Shown here one piece after another: positions 41,798 to 50,522 of a stretch of 64,000 nucleotides of DNA. The DNA lies in NCBI RefSeq assembly GCF_029382255.1, contig NZ_JARLLG010000001.1, positions 620,001 to 684,000 of the forward strand. The letters are read 5' to 3'. The number at the start of each line of letters is the position of its first letter. The first letter of the stretch is position 1. Origin of the DNA: Isoptericola croceus. Lineage in GTDB: Bacteria > Actinomycetota > Actinomycetes > Actinomycetales > Cellulomonadaceae. A program made the translations under genes and the position numbers. The notes under the pieces are model-generated. The model was not told the origin of the DNA. It saw only the letters and a program-made list of their open reading frames with translations, and ran no database searches.

Positions 41798-42605
41798 GGC
41801 CTTCGCGACGACGGCGGTGAGCGGCTCCCTGCTGCTCGCGGTCCTGGTCGCGCTGCTGGCCGGTCTGGTCTCCTTCGCCTCGCCGTGCGTGCTTCCGCTG
41901 GTACCGGGCTACGTGGGCTACGTCGGTGGGCTGGCGGCCGCGAACGCCGGCCCCGCGGGCGGCGCGACGGGCGATGTCGAAGGCGGCGCGGGGAGCCGGA
42001 CGGTGACGGCACCGGTGCGGGCGCCGGGCCGCGGTCGCGTGGTGACCGGCGTCGCGTTGTTCGTGCTCGGGTTCACGGCGGTGTTCGTGGCTCTCATGGC
42101 GGCCGCCGGTGCCGTCGGCTCCTACCTGGTGCGCTACGAGGACGTCCTGGTCCGGGTGCTCGGGCTCGTCGTCGTCCTCATGGGCGTGGCGTTCCTCGGC
42201 GGCATCGGGTTCCTGCAGCGCGAGCGCCGGCTGCACGTCAGCCCGCGGGCAGGGCTGTGGGGGGCGCCGCTGCTGGGCGTCGTCTTCGGGCTCGGGTGGA
42301 CGCCGTGCCTCGGCCCGACGCTCGCCGCGGTGCAGGCCCTCGCGCTGAACGAGGCGTCCGCCGGGCGCGGCGTCGTCCTCGGGATCGCCTACTGCGTCGG
42401 GCTCGGCGTGCCGTTCCTCCTGGTGGCGCTCGGCCTGCAGTCCTCTCAGCGCATGCTCGGGTTCCTGCGCCGGCACCGGCTGGTGATCATGCGCTGCGGC
42501 GGCGGCCTGCTGGTGCTGATCGGACTGACGATGGTGACCGGCCTGTGGGGCTCGCTGACGAGCACCCTGCAGAGCTGGATCAGCGGATACACGACGGTGG
42601 TGTGA
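41790..42605 (+). CDS. ccdA: Cytochrome c biogenesis protein CcdA
   Basis: A 271-residue membrane protein of the DsbD-beta/CcdA family that carries electrons from cytoplasmic thioredoxin across the membrane. Six helices; the two redox cysteines lie in FASPCVLPLVPGYVGYVGG (helix 1) and GLGWTPCLGPTLAAV (helix 4). The region between helices 1 and 2 has a Gly/Ala-rich cytoplasmic insert (NAGPAGGATGDVEGG). The GTG start at 41790 overlaps the ResA-like gene by 8 bases, and its stop overlaps the resB ATG (TGATG). It reduces the ResA-like lipoprotein. Confidence 0.94.
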   Translation: MGEAFATTAVSGSLLLAVLVALLAGLVSFASPCVLPLVPGYVGYVGGLAAANAGPAGGATGDVEGGAGSRTVTAPVRAPGRGRVVTGVALFVLGFTAVFVALMAAAGAVGSYLVRYEDVLVRVLGLVVVLMGVAFLGGIGFLQRERRLHVSPRAGLWGAPLLGVVFGLGWTPCLGPTLAAVQALALNEASAGRGVVLGIAYCVGLGVPFLLVALGLQSSQRMLGFLRRHRLVIMRCGGGLLVLIGLTMVTGLWGSLTSTLQSWISGYTTVV

Positions 42606-44320
42606 TGAGCGGACGGACCTACCGCCCCGAGGGCATCGCGGACGAGTTCACCCAGGGTGTCCGCGGGGGCGAGAACCAGGACGGGACGACGCCGTCGTCC
42701 GGGACCCCGGCGCCGACCACCCCGCAGGTACCGTGGATCGGCTGGCGCGGCATGCTGCGCTGGACCTGGCGCCAGCTCACGAGCATGCGCGTGGCCCTCA
42801 TGCTGCTCATGCTGCTCGCGGTGGCAGCCGTGCCCGGATCGATCCTGCCGCAGCGCGGCCAGGACCCGGCGGCCGTCGTGGAGTACCTCGGCGAGCACCC
42901 CACGACGGGGGAGTGGCTCGACCGGTTCGGTTTCTTCGAGGTCTACTCGTCGGCGTGGTTCTCGGCGATCTACCTGCTGCTGTTCGTCTCGTTGGTCGGC
43001 TGCATCGTGCCGCGCACGATCGCGCACGCGCGGGCGCTGCGCAACCGGCCGCCACGCACCCCCGTGCGCTTCGCCCGGTTCCCCGCACGGGCGTCCGGGA
43101 CGACGTCGGCCACGCCCCAGGAGGTGACCGCCGCCGCCGAGGCGCACCTGCGTGGTGGGCGGCGGTGGTTGCCGACGTTCCGCGTCGACACCGGCGACGG
43201 CACCGTGGCGGCCGAGCGCGGCTACCTGCGCGAGACCGGCAACCTGCTGTTCCACCTCGCGCTGCTCGGGCTGGTCGTCGCGGTCGGTGTCGGGCAGCTG
43301 ATGCACTACCGCGGCCAGGCGATCATCACCGAGGGCCGCGGGTTCGCGAACGCCGTCGTCGACTACGACACGTTCGAGAGCGGGGCCTGGTTCCAGCCCG
43401 AGTCGCTGGTGCCGTTCTCGATGACGCTGGACTCGTTCACCTCCGAGTTCGCCACCGATGCCGTGGCGTTCGCCCAGTCGCGTGACTTCACGGCGTCCGT
43501 CACGGTGACCGAGCCGGACGGCTCGGCGTCCGCCGAGACGATCAAGGTCAACCACCCGCTCGTGATCGACGGCTCCAAGGTCTACCTGCAGGGCAACGGC
43601 TACGCGCCGGACCTCCTGGTGCACGACGCCGAGGGTGAGGTCGCGTTCTCCGGTCGTGTGCCGTTCCTGCCGGAGGACCAGGTGTACACCTCGCGCGGTG
43701 TGGTGAAGGTGCCGGACGTCTCGGCAGGGCTCGACCAGGTGGGCCTCATCGGCTACTTCCTGCCCACGGCCGTCATCGACGAGGACGGCTCGGCCCGATC
43801 GGTGTTCCCGCTGCCGGAGAGCCCCCTGCTCGTGCTGGAGGTCTACCGGGGCGACCTCGGCCTGGACGACGGTGTGCCCCAGAACGTCTACCGGCTCGAC
43901 ACCGCGAACCTCACGCCGTCGCTCGACGCCGACGGCGAACGCGTGAAGCTCCTGCTCGAGCCGGGCGACACCGTCGACCTGCCGGACGGTCTCGGGACGG
44001 TGACGCTCGGCGAGGAGGTTCCGCGGTTCGTCGCCCTCGACCTGCGACACGACCCGTCGCTCGCCTGGGTGCTGACGTTCTCGCTGATGGCCCTCGTCGG
44101 GCTCACCGGCTCGCTGTTCCTGCCGCGCCGCCGGGTCTGGGTGCGATCATGGACGCACGACGGCGTCACGCACGTCGAGGTCGCCGGCCTCGCCCGTGGC
44201 GACGACGTCGGCCTGCAGCCCGAGGTGGACCGCACCCTGGCGGCGGTCCCGGGCCTCAGCCCCGACCCCGCTGAACCCACCCCTGATCCCGCTCCGACGC
44301 ACGAGACCAAGGAAGGCTGA
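42605..44320 (+). CDS. resB: Cytochrome c biogenesis protein ResB
   Basis: A 571-residue membrane protein of the system II haem lyase complex. N-terminal helices: TSMRVALMLLMLLAVAAVPGSILPQ (about 60-85) is the typical ResB opening with the G-S-x-x-P-Q turn, then WFSAIYLLLFVSLVGCIVPRTI (about 120-140), NLLFHLALLGLVVAVGVGQL (about 215-235) and one helix near the C-terminus (WVLTFSLMALVGLTGSLFLPRRR). Between the third and fourth helices lies a large extracytoplasmic domain. The first 45 residues and the last 35 (Pro/Asp/Glu) are low complexity. With CcsA it moves haem and attaches it to apocytochrome c. Confidence 0.94.
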   Translation: MSGRTYRPEGIADEFTQGVRGGENQDGTTPSSGTPAPTTPQVPWIGWRGMLRWTWRQLTSMRVALMLLMLLAVAAVPGSILPQRGQDPAAVVEYLGEHPTTGEWLDRFGFFEVYSSAWFSAIYLLLFVSLVGCIVPRTIAHARALRNRPPRTPVRFARFPARASGTTSATPQEVTAAAEAHLRGGRRWLPTFRVDTGDGTVAAERGYLRETGNLLFHLALLGLVVAVGVGQLMHYRGQAIITEGRGFANAVVDYDTFESGAWFQPESLVPFSMTLDSFTSEFATDAVAFAQSRDFTASVTVTEPDGSASAETIKVNHPLVIDGSKVYLQGNGYAPDLLVHDAEGEVAFSGRVPFLPEDQVYTSRGVVKVPDVSAGLDQVGLIGYFLPTAVIDEDGSARSVFPLPESPLLVLEVYRGDLGLDDGVPQNVYRLDTANLTPSLDADGERVKLLLEPGDTVDLPDGLGTVTLGEEVPRFVALDLRHDPSLAWVLTFSLMALVGLTGSLFLPRRRVWVRSWTHDGVTHVEVAGLARGDDVGLQPEVDRTLAAVPGLSPDPAEPTPDPAPTHETKEG

Positions 44321-44322
44321 CC

Positions 44323-45297
44323 ATGGAGATCGCCGAGCTGAGCGACCTGCTCGTCTGGGCCGCGGCGACCGCGCTCGCGGTCGCGATGATCGCGTTCGCC
44401 GTCGACCTGGGTCGGCGGACCGACGAGCGCGTCGAGGTCAAGGCTCAGGAGCGCGTGGCCGCCGGGTCGGTGACGACCACGGCAGGTGCGGACGCGCCCG
44501 CGCCTGTCGCGGGCACCGACGGCGTGGCCGAGCCCCGCCGTCGGGCGGCCGGCATCGCGATGTCCACCACGTGGCTCGGCACCGCGATGCTGCTGGTGGC
44601 GATCGTCCTGCGCGGCCTGGCCGCGGGCCGGGCGCCCTGGGCCAACATGTACGAGTTCACGATGGTCGGGTCGTTCATCGCGCTCGTCGTGTTCCTCCTG
44701 CTGAACCTGCGTCGTGACGTCCGCTTCCTGGGGGCGTTCGTCACCGGTCTGGTGACCCTGTTCCTCGTGGTGGGGCTGAACTCCTTCCACGTCGCGGCCA
44801 CGGGCGTGCAGCCGGCGCTGCAGAACTACTGGCTCGTGCTGCACGTCGGCGTGGCCATCGCGGCGACCGGCATCTTCACCGTCTCGTTCGTCATGTCGGC
44901 GCTGCAGCTGCTGCGCGACTCACGGGACGCCGGGTCGCCCTTCCTCACCCGGCCCGGGTTCCACTGGCTGGACCGGACCCCGGCCCCGGCGGCCCTGGAG
45001 TCGATGTCGTTCCGCCTCAACGCCGTCGGTTTCGTGCTGTGGACCTTCACCCTCATCGGCGGCGCGATCTGGGCCGAGGACGCCTGGGGCCGGTACTGGG
45101 GCTGGGACCCCAAGGAGGTCTGGAGCTTCGTCATCTGGGTCGTGTACGCGGCCTACCTGCACGCGCGCACCACGCGCGGCTGGTCGGGGCGCCGGGCCGC
45201 GTGGTTCGTCGTCGTCGGCTACGCCTGCGTGCTGTTCAACTTCACCGGTGTGAACCTGATCTTCAACGGCAAGCACTCGTACTCCGGCCTCAGCTGA
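44323..45297 (+). CDS. ccsB: Cytochrome c biogenesis protein CcsA/CcsB (haem handling, WWD domain)
   Basis: A 324-residue membrane protein with about eight helices. The haem-presenting WWD motif is WGRYWGWDPKEVWSFVIW, followed by a conserved His in YAAYLHARTTRGWSGRRAAWF. ANMYEFTMVGSFIALV and FHVAATGVQPALQNYWLVLHV are also characteristic, with His ligands in both. The protein starts 2 bases after the resB stop and is the last gene of the operon. The first 75 residues contain a helix and a low-complexity loop (TTTAGADAPAPVAGTDG). A repeat array begins 16 bases after the stop. Confidence 0.94.
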   Translation: MEIAELSDLLVWAAATALAVAMIAFAVDLGRRTDERVEVKAQERVAAGSVTTTAGADAPAPVAGTDGVAEPRRRAAGIAMSTTWLGTAMLLVAIVLRGLAAGRAPWANMYEFTMVGSFIALVVFLLLNLRRDVRFLGAFVTGLVTLFLVVGLNSFHVAATGVQPALQNYWLVLHVGVAIAATGIFTVSFVMSALQLLRDSRDAGSPFLTRPGFHWLDRTPAPAALESMSFRLNAVGFVLWTFTLIGGAIWAEDAWGRYWGWDPKEVWSFVIWVVYAAYLHARTTRGWSGRRAAWFVVVGYACVLFNFTGVNLIFNGKHSYSGLS

Positions 45298-45313
45298 CGC
45301 CACATCGGCTCCG

Positions 45314-45496
45314 CGAGGTAGCGCACGGTCCGGTCAGGTAGCACAAGGCGGCGCGACGTAGCGCAGTCGGCAACGTCGCAGAGCGCTTTTTCTCGGTCGC
45401 GGAGCGCCTTCTCACGTTCGGGGAGCGCTACCTCGCGGGGAGTTGCGCTACCTCGCGTTCGTGGAGCGCTACCTCACGGGGAGTTGCGCTACTTCG
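45314..45496. repeat. 20-bp-periodic GAGGTAGCGC repeat array with inverted second half
   Basis: Three direct units with core CGAGGTAGCGC at 45314, 45334 and 45354 (20-bp period), then about six units in the opposite orientation (core GCGCTACCTCGC, first two degenerate) at 45383, 45404, 45425, 45445, 45466 and 45486. The last unit runs into the stop codon of the downstream minus-strand gene. The array fills the gap between convergent ccsA and PLDc_N genes and can fold into long stems. A three-unit copy lies at 55578-55628. Confidence 0.8.
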
Positions 45497-45830
45497 GCGG
45501 GTCGCCCTCGCCGCGCTCCCGGCGCTCCTGGCGACGCTTCTCCTGCTCGAGCCGCCACAGGAAGTCCGGGTCGTCGTCGGGCGCGACCGGTCCGGACGGT
45601 CGACGCGGGCCTCGTCCCGGGCGCGCGCCCCGGCCGCCGGAACCGCCCCGGCGGCGGGACTGCTTCATGGCGATCCAGGTGATCGGGCCGAAGATCGGCA
45701 GCAGCACGATGATCACGACCCACAGCCACTTGGGCAGACCACCGCGATCTTCCTCCTCGGACCCGGACAGGTCGGAGAGGCTGTAGACCAACAGGCCGAC
45801 GACGACGAGGCCCACCAGGACGCGGAACAT
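45489..45830 (-). CDS. Small PLDc_N-domain membrane protein
   Basis: A 113-residue protein with two helices: residues 2-20 (FRVLVGLVVVGLLVYSLSDL) and about 33-53 (LPKWLWVVIIVLLPIFGPITWI). The WLWVVIIVLLPIFGPITW helix is the hallmark of the phospholipase-D-nuclease N-terminal (PLDc_N) family, here without any phospholipase domain, which is common in actinobacteria. The rest is an Arg/Gly/Pro-rich then charged tail (FLWRLEQEKRRQERRERG). TAGGCT at 45837-45842 lies 6 bases before the ATG, so leaderless. Its TAG stop is part of a GTAGCGC repeat unit. Function unknown. Confidence 0.82.
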   Translation of the reverse strand: MFRVLVGLVVVGLLVYSLSDLSGSEEEDRGGLPKWLWVVIIVLLPIFGPITWIAMKQSRRRGGSGGRGARPGRGPRRPSGPVAPDDDPDFLWRLEQEKRRQERRERGEGDPPK

Positions 45831-45911
45831 CCCCCCAGCCTAGTTCTCCCCGTGCCGGTGGCCGAATCGCCGGGGTCTGCCCTGGGCAGGGAGCGGTCGT
45901 ATCCTGGACCG

Positions 45912-46193
45912 GTGCCTCTCGTGACCTACACCGTGCTCCGCCTCCTGCTCCTCGCTGCCGCGATCGGCGTCGGGTACGCAGCCGGGCTGCGGAGCTGGCT
46001 GTTGCTGCTCGTGGCCATCGTGGTGGCGTTCGCGGTGTCGTACCTCGTGCTCGCGAGGCAGAAGGACGCGGCCGCGCTGTGGCTCGCCGAGCGGGCGGAA
46101 CGCCGCCGGTCCGGCGACGAAGGGCTGGGCAAGGTCATCGACGAGGACGCCGCCGCGGAGGACTCCGCCTTCGGGACAGACGGCGAGCGGTAG
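45912..46193 (+). CDS. DUF4229-type small membrane protein
   Basis: A 93-residue protein with two close membrane helices (about 5-22, TYTVLRLLLLAAAIGVGYAAG, and 27-47, WLLLLVAIVVAFAVSYLVLA), then a basic and acidic cytoplasmic tail (RQKDAAALWLAERAERRR and an acidic end). This is the layout of the DUF4229 family next to menaquinone genes in actinobacteria. The GTG at 45912 is preceded by TATCCT at 45900-45905, six bases away, predicting a leaderless transcript. The stop lies in GGTAGCGC, the same octamer as the nearby repeat. It converges on menA with 8 bases between. Role unknown; location suggests a link to quinone or respiratory genes. Confidence 0.8.
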   Translation: MPLVTYTVLRLLLLAAAIGVGYAAGLRSWLLLLVAIVVAFAVSYLVLARQKDAAALWLAERAERRRSGDEGLGKVIDEDAAAEDSAFGTDGER

Positions 46194-46201
46194 CGCGCCT
46201 G

Positions 46202-47071
46202 TCAGAGCGCCAGGCCCAGACCCAGCAGCACCCCGTAGGCGAGCTCGAACATCCCGGTGCCGGCGAGCACCGGCACCAGCGCTCGGCCCCGTGCACCGGC
46301 GAGCACCGGGATCACCAGCAGCACGGTGGGCAGCAGCAGCACGGCGACGAGGAAGGCCCACGGGTTCCATGCCGCGCAGGCGAGGCCCAGGAGCACCGGC
46401 AGCACGACCCACAGGGCGTACAGGCGCCGCGCACGGTGGTCGCCGACCCGGACCGCCAGCGTCCGCTTGCCGGCCACCACGTCGGTGGGGATGTCACGGA
46501 CGTTGTTGACCATGAGCAGGGCGCAGGCGATCAGCCCCACCCCGACGGCGCCCAGCACCGCAGGCCAGGTGATCCGGTCCGCCTGGGTGTAGGTGGTTCC
46601 GAGGGTGGCCACGAGGCCGAAGAACACGAACACCCCGACCTCACCGAGGCCCGCGTAGCCGTATGGCCGCTTGCCGCCGGTGTAGTACCAGCCGGCGAGC
46701 ATGCACGCCGCACCGACGGCGATCAGCCACCAGTGCCCGCTGACGGCGCACAGCGCCAGCCCGAGCACGCCGCTGACGCCGAAGGCACCGAGTGCCGCGG
46801 ACCGCACACGCCGCGCGGGGACCACGCCGGACGCCGTGAGCCGCAACGGACCCACGCGGTCCAGGTCGGTGCCGCGCACGCCGTCGGAGTAGTCGTTGGC
46901 GTAGTTCACCCCGACCTGCAGCGCGAGCGCGACGCCGAAAGCCAGCACGGCCGGCAGCCACGCGAACCCGTCGACCTGCGCGGCGGCGCCGGAGCCGATG
47001 ATGACGGGGGCGGCGGCGGCGGGCAGGGTGCGGGGACGTGCTCCGGCGACCCACTCGGCCGTGGTGGCCAT
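46202..47071 (-). CDS. menA: 1,4-dihydroxy-2-naphthoate polyprenyltransferase MenA
   Basis: A 289-residue UbiA-family membrane enzyme that attaches the isoprenyl chain to dihydroxynaphthoate, giving demethylmenaquinone. Both Asp-rich motifs are seen: NYANDYSDGVRGTDLDRVGP near residue 55-75 (N-x3-D-x3-G-x4-D) and VNNVRDIPTDVVAGKRTLAVRVG near 185-205. About eight helices. RTLPAAAAPVIIGSGAA near the start is typical of MenA. GAGGAG precedes the ATG at 47071. It follows menE by 11 bases on the same strand, so menE-menA form one unit. Confidence 0.95.
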   Translation of the reverse strand: MATTAEWVAGARPRTLPAAAAPVIIGSGAAAQVDGFAWLPAVLAFGVALALQVGVNYANDYSDGVRGTDLDRVGPLRLTASGVVPARRVRSAALGAFGVSGVLGLALCAVSGHWWLIAVGAACMLAGWYYTGGKRPYGYAGLGEVGVFVFFGLVATLGTTYTQADRITWPAVLGAVGVGLIACALLMVNNVRDIPTDVVAGKRTLAVRVGDHRARRLYALWVVLPVLLGLACAAWNPWAFLVAVLLLPTVLLVIPVLAGARGRALVPVLAGTGMFELAYGVLLGLGLAL

Positions 47072-47082
47072 GCGTGCTCCTC

Positions 47083-48213
47083 TCAGTCGCGCGCCACGTC
47101 GGCGCGCACCAGGTCGACGATGGCCCCGCGGTCGACCTTGCCGGGCCCTCGCAGCGGCAGGTTCTCCACCCGCAGGATGCGGCGGGGCGCAGCGGCCGGG
47201 CCGAGTCTAGCCGCGACGGCGGACCGAGCCCGTGCCAGATCCTCCTGCGCGAGCTCACCGGGCGGCGTCCCGGCGACGACCGCCACGAGCACCTGGCCCC
47301 ACTCCGCGTCGGGCACGCCGACGGCGCACACCTCCGCCCCCAACAGCTCGCCGAGCAGCGCCTCCACGGCAGCGGGAGCCACGTTCACCCCGCCGGTGAC
47401 CACCACCTCGTCGGCGCGGCCGGTCACCCGGAGCACGCCGTCGGTCAGCGTGCCGAGGTCGCTGGTGCGGAACCACCGGCCGTCCGCGTCGTCGACGAAC
47501 GCTGCCGCCGTGGCACCGTCGTCGGCGAGGTAGCCCGAGGCCAGCACCGGGCCGCCCAGCTCGACCACCCCGTCGACGACCCGGACCCGCACACCGGGCA
47601 GCGGTACGCCGTCGTAGACGCACCCGCCGGCCGTCTCGGACATCCCGTAGGTGCGCACCACCGGGACCCCGGCGTCCCGTGCGCGCGTGAGCAGCCGCGG
47701 CGGGGTGGCGGCACCTCCGAGCAGCACGGCTCCGCACCGGCCGAGCGCCTCGAGCGCGGTCGGTGCGCCGCCGTCGGCCGCCTCGACCACGCGGTGCAGC
47801 TGGGTGGGCACCAGCGAGACGTGCACCGGGTCGTCGCCCCTGAGGGGCTCGTCCAGCAGGTGGGCCAGGCCGCCCGGCGTGAAGGGGCCCTCGACGGCGG
47901 CCGTGAGCGGGGTGCCGGCCAGCAGGGAGCGCACGATCACCTGCATCCCCGCGACGTGCGAGGGTGGCAGCGTCAGCACCCACCGGCCCGGCGAGCCGAG
48001 CCGGGCCCGGGTCGCGGCGGCGGAGGCACGCAGCGCGGCACCGGTCAGGGCGACCTCGCGCGGCGTCCCCGTCGAGCCGGAGGTGCGCACCACCAGCGCG
48101 GTGCCCGACGGCGGTGCCTGGGTCGCCAGGCGCGGCAGCGGGGCGACGGGTGGGCCGCCGTCGAGCGCACGGCGCATGCCGTCCACGAGCGTGGCGAGGT
48201 CGGGGGTGCTCAC
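47083..48213 (-). CDS. menE: O-succinylbenzoate-CoA ligase MenE
   Basis: A 376-residue member of the adenylate-forming family that makes succinylbenzoyl-CoA. The P-loop-like motif is VVRTSGSTGTPREV (about 45-58), then PPSHVAGMQVIVRSLLAG, the A5 motif YGMSETAGGCVYDGVPLPG, and the hinge and C-terminal motifs RTSDLGTL, GRADEVVVTGGVNV and LPLRGPGKVDR with the catalytic Lys. It is shorter than typical acyl-CoA ligases, as MenE of actinobacteria is. The GTG at 48213 lies 6 bases after TATCGT (minus strand 48225-48220), a leaderless start. Divergent from the first DUF3048 gene, 98 bases away. Confidence 0.94.
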   Translation of the reverse strand: MSTPDLATLVDGMRRALDGGPPVAPLPRLATQAPPSGTALVVRTSGSTGTPREVALTGAALRASAAATRARLGSPGRWVLTLPPSHVAGMQVIVRSLLAGTPLTAAVEGPFTPGGLAHLLDEPLRGDDPVHVSLVPTQLHRVVEAADGGAPTALEALGRCGAVLLGGAATPPRLLTRARDAGVPVVRTYGMSETAGGCVYDGVPLPGVRVRVVDGVVELGGPVLASGYLADDGATAAAFVDDADGRWFRTSDLGTLTDGVLRVTGRADEVVVTGGVNVAPAAVEALLGELLGAEVCAVGVPDAEWGQVLVAVVAGTPPGELAQEDLARARSAVAARLGPAAAPRRILRVENLPLRGPGKVDRGAIVDLVRADVARD

Positions 48214-48311
48214 GGGCTCACGATAGGCCGCGCGGGGCGGCATGCCGTGCCCGGCAACGAGTACGGGGCGACCGTACAGTGGGGCCACCCGGTGGGGACG
48301 AGGAGGTGCCC

Positions 48312-49400
48312 ATGCGTCTCAGGAGCGCCGCGTCCGTGGCGCTGGCGGCGTCGCTGGTGCTCGCGGTCGCCGCCTGCGAGGTGACGCCCGACCCGCAGAG
48401 CGCCCCGCGCGTCACGGTCGCGCCCGACGTGTCGCGTGCCAAGACCGCCCCGCCCGCCGTCGTCGTGCCGGAGCCTGAGCCGGAACCGGAGCCCGAGCCG
48501 GCGCGCTGGCCGCTCACCGGGGTCGAGACCGGGACCAAGAAGGTCCCCGAGCGGCCCGCCGTCGCGGTCAAGATCGAGAACTCCGCCGCGTCCCGGCCGC
48601 ACACCGGCCTGCACCAGGCGGACATCGTGTGGGAGCAGGTGGTCGAGGGCGGCGTCAGCCGGTTCGTCGCGGTGTACCACTCGACCTACCCGCGGGAGGT
48701 CGGCCCCGTGCGGTCGGTCCGCCCGATGGACCCGGCCACGGTGGCCCCGCTGCAGGGGATCCTCGCCGCGTCCGGCGGGCAACCGCCGTTCCTGCGGGCC
48801 GTGGAGAAGACAGGGACGCAGCTGCTCACCCACGACGACGGCGACCGCGGGTTCTGGCGCAGCGGCGCGCGCGCCGCGCCGCACAACGTCTACGGGAACG
48901 TGAAGTCCTTCGCGCGCCAGGCCGACAGGAAGCGCGCCGAACCACCGCCCGCCCAGTTCGCGTACGCCGCGAAGCGCAAGGACGCCACCGCCCGCAGCGA
49001 GGGGAAGAAGGGGCGCACGGCGGACGTCCGGCTCTCGCCGGCGCAGCGCACCACCTGGAGCTGGGGCAAGGGCTCCTACCGGCGCAGCGACAACGGCCGG
49101 GCCTCGATGTCGTCGGGGAACCGTGTCACGGCGCGCAACGTGCTGCTGCTGCGGGTCGACGTGACGAGCACGAGCTACCGCGACCCGACCGGCGCGCCGG
49201 TGCCCAAGGCGGAGCTGGTCGGGCGAGGCCGGGGCGTGCTCCTCGGCGGCGGCAAGGCGGTCACCGTCACGTGGTCCAAGAAACGGCCCAAGGCACCGCT
49301 GCGGCTCAGCCTTCCCGGGGGCGGCGACGTGCTCCTCGAGCCCGGGAACACCTGGGTCGAGCTGGTGCCGCAGGGGTCCGGCTCGTGGGACGTGTCGTGA
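48312..49400 (+). CDS. DUF3048 (YerB-like) lipoprotein, first of a tandem pair
   Basis: A 362-residue exported lipoprotein; the signal peptide ends with LAVAAC (lipobox Cys22). A Pro/Glu repeat linker (EPEPEPEPEP) follows. The DUF3048 N-terminal domain (about 65-210) reads RPAVAVKIENSAASRPHTGLHQADIVWE (across 76-103), GGVSRFVAVYHS and GPVRSVRPMDPATVAPLQGI, and the C-terminal domain ends in GSWDVS after VLLEPGNTWVELVPQ. The family (YerB) is of unknown function in the cell envelope. AGGAGG precedes the ATG at 48312, with TACAGT at about 48275 as a -10. A second member follows after 36 bases. Confidence 0.9.
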   Translation: MRLRSAASVALAASLVLAVAACEVTPDPQSAPRVTVAPDVSRAKTAPPAVVVPEPEPEPEPEPARWPLTGVETGTKKVPERPAVAVKIENSAASRPHTGLHQADIVWEQVVEGGVSRFVAVYHSTYPREVGPVRSVRPMDPATVAPLQGILAASGGQPPFLRAVEKTGTQLLTHDDGDRGFWRSGARAAPHNVYGNVKSFARQADRKRAEPPPAQFAYAAKRKDATARSEGKKGRTADVRLSPAQRTTWSWGKGSYRRSDNGRASMSSGNRVTARNVLLLRVDVTSTSYRDPTGAPVPKAELVGRGRGVLLGGGKAVTVTWSKKRPKAPLRLSLPGGGDVLLEPGNTWVELVPQGSGSWDVS

Positions 49401-49403
49401 CGT

Positions 49404-49426
49404 AAGGTGTGCGCCAGCACACACCT
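49404..49426. promoter_or_regulatory. Hairpin with embedded -10 before the second DUF3048 gene
   Basis: AGGTGTG (49405-49411) pairs with CACACCT (49420-49426) over an 8-base loop, directly before the GGAGG ribosome site. TAAGGT at 49403-49408 overlaps the left arm and fits a -10 box. The hairpin may damp read-through or separate the two tandem genes. Confidence 0.4.
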
Positions 49427-49436
49427 CGGAGGACAG

Positions 49437-50516
49437 ATGACCGCTCGGTTCACGCGGCCGGCAGCGGCCGGCACGCTCGCCGTCGTCGCCCTCCTCCTCG
49501 TGGCCTGCAGCGGTGGTGCGGAGCCGGCACCGACGACGACGGTCCCGGCTCCCGTCGACGGTGCGTCGAAGACGTCACCGCCGGAACCCGACGTGGCCAC
49601 GGTGTGGCCGCTGACCGGGGTCGCCACCACCGAGGTCGCCGACCGCCCGGCGCTCGCGATCAAGATCGAGAACTCGCGCGAGGCGCGGCCGCAGACCGGC
49701 CTGGAAGCTGCCGACATGGTGTGGGAGGAGGTCGTCGAGGGTGGCATCACGCGCTATGTCGCCGTCTACCACTCGACGGTCCCCGACGCCGTCGAACCCG
49801 TGCGCTCGGTGCGGCCCATGGACCCGGCGATCGTCGCGCCGCTGGACGGGATCCTCGCCTACTCGGGCGCCCAGCCGCCGTTCATCGCCGCGGTGAACGC
49901 CAGCGGGACGCAGTCGGTGATCATGGATGCCGGTGACGCGGGCTTCCGGCGGAACCCGGCCCGGCCGGCGCCGCACAACGTGATCGGCGACCCGGCGGCG
50001 TTCCTGGCGCAGGACGACGGCGAGCGGACCGTCCCCCCGCCGCCGCAGTTCGTCTTCGCCGACCGGCCGGGACGGAGCACCGCCGCGGCCGACGGCGACC
50101 CGGCGTCGTCGCTGGAGGTCGTCATGTCGCGGATGCAGACCACCGGCTGGCAGTGGGACGAGGACTCGGGGACGTGGCTGCGCAGAGAGGGCACCAGCCC
50201 GTCGATGTCGACCTCCGGGGAGCAGCACGCGGCGACCAACGTCGTCGTGCTCGAGGTCGAGGTCGTCGCCACCTCCTACCGGGACTCCTCCGGGGCGGCG
50301 GTGCCCGAGGCCCAGCTCGTCGACTCCTCCGGGAGCGGCCTGGTGGCCAGCGGCGGGAGCACGCTCGAGGTGGAGTGGTCCAAGGGCGGGCTCGCCGACC
50401 CCGTGGAGCTCACGGCCGGCGGCGAGCCCGTCGAGCTGGAGCCGGGCAGCACGTGGATCGAGCTGCTGCCGCGGGCCACCGGCTCGTTCACCGTCTCCGA
50501 GCAGTCACCGAGCTAA
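49437..50516 (+). CDS. DUF3048 (YerB-like) lipoprotein, second of a tandem pair
   Basis: A 359-residue exported lipoprotein with lipobox LLLVAC (Cys24), a Thr/Pro linker, then the same two-domain DUF3048 protein as its neighbour: RPALAIKIENSREARPQTGL, EAADMVWEEVVEGGITRYVAV, EPVRSVRPMDPAIVAPLDGI, RPAPHNVIGDPAAFL, and a C-terminal domain ending TWIELLPRATGSFTVS. It is clearly a paralogue from tandem duplication, diverged in the middle region, where it lacks the Lys-rich stretch of the first copy. The ATG at 49437 has GGAGGA upstream. Its stop is 6 bases from the convergent menB stop. Role unknown. Confidence 0.9.
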   Translation: MTARFTRPAAAGTLAVVALLLVACSGGAEPAPTTTVPAPVDGASKTSPPEPDVATVWPLTGVATTEVADRPALAIKIENSREARPQTGLEAADMVWEEVVEGGITRYVAVYHSTVPDAVEPVRSVRPMDPAIVAPLDGILAYSGAQPPFIAAVNASGTQSVIMDAGDAGFRRNPARPAPHNVIGDPAAFLAQDDGERTVPPPPQFVFADRPGRSTAAADGDPASSLEVVMSRMQTTGWQWDEDSGTWLRREGTSPSMSTSGEQHAATNVVVLEVEVVATSYRDSSGAAVPEAQLVDSSGSGLVASGGSTLEVEWSKGGLADPVELTAGGEPVELEPGSTWIELLPRATGSFTVSEQSPS

Positions 50517-50522
50517 CGCGGG

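Noticed and set aside
45314-45496. CRISPR array
   Set aside because: The repeats are about 20 bp with no unique spacers of constant length, change orientation midway and have no cas genes nearby.
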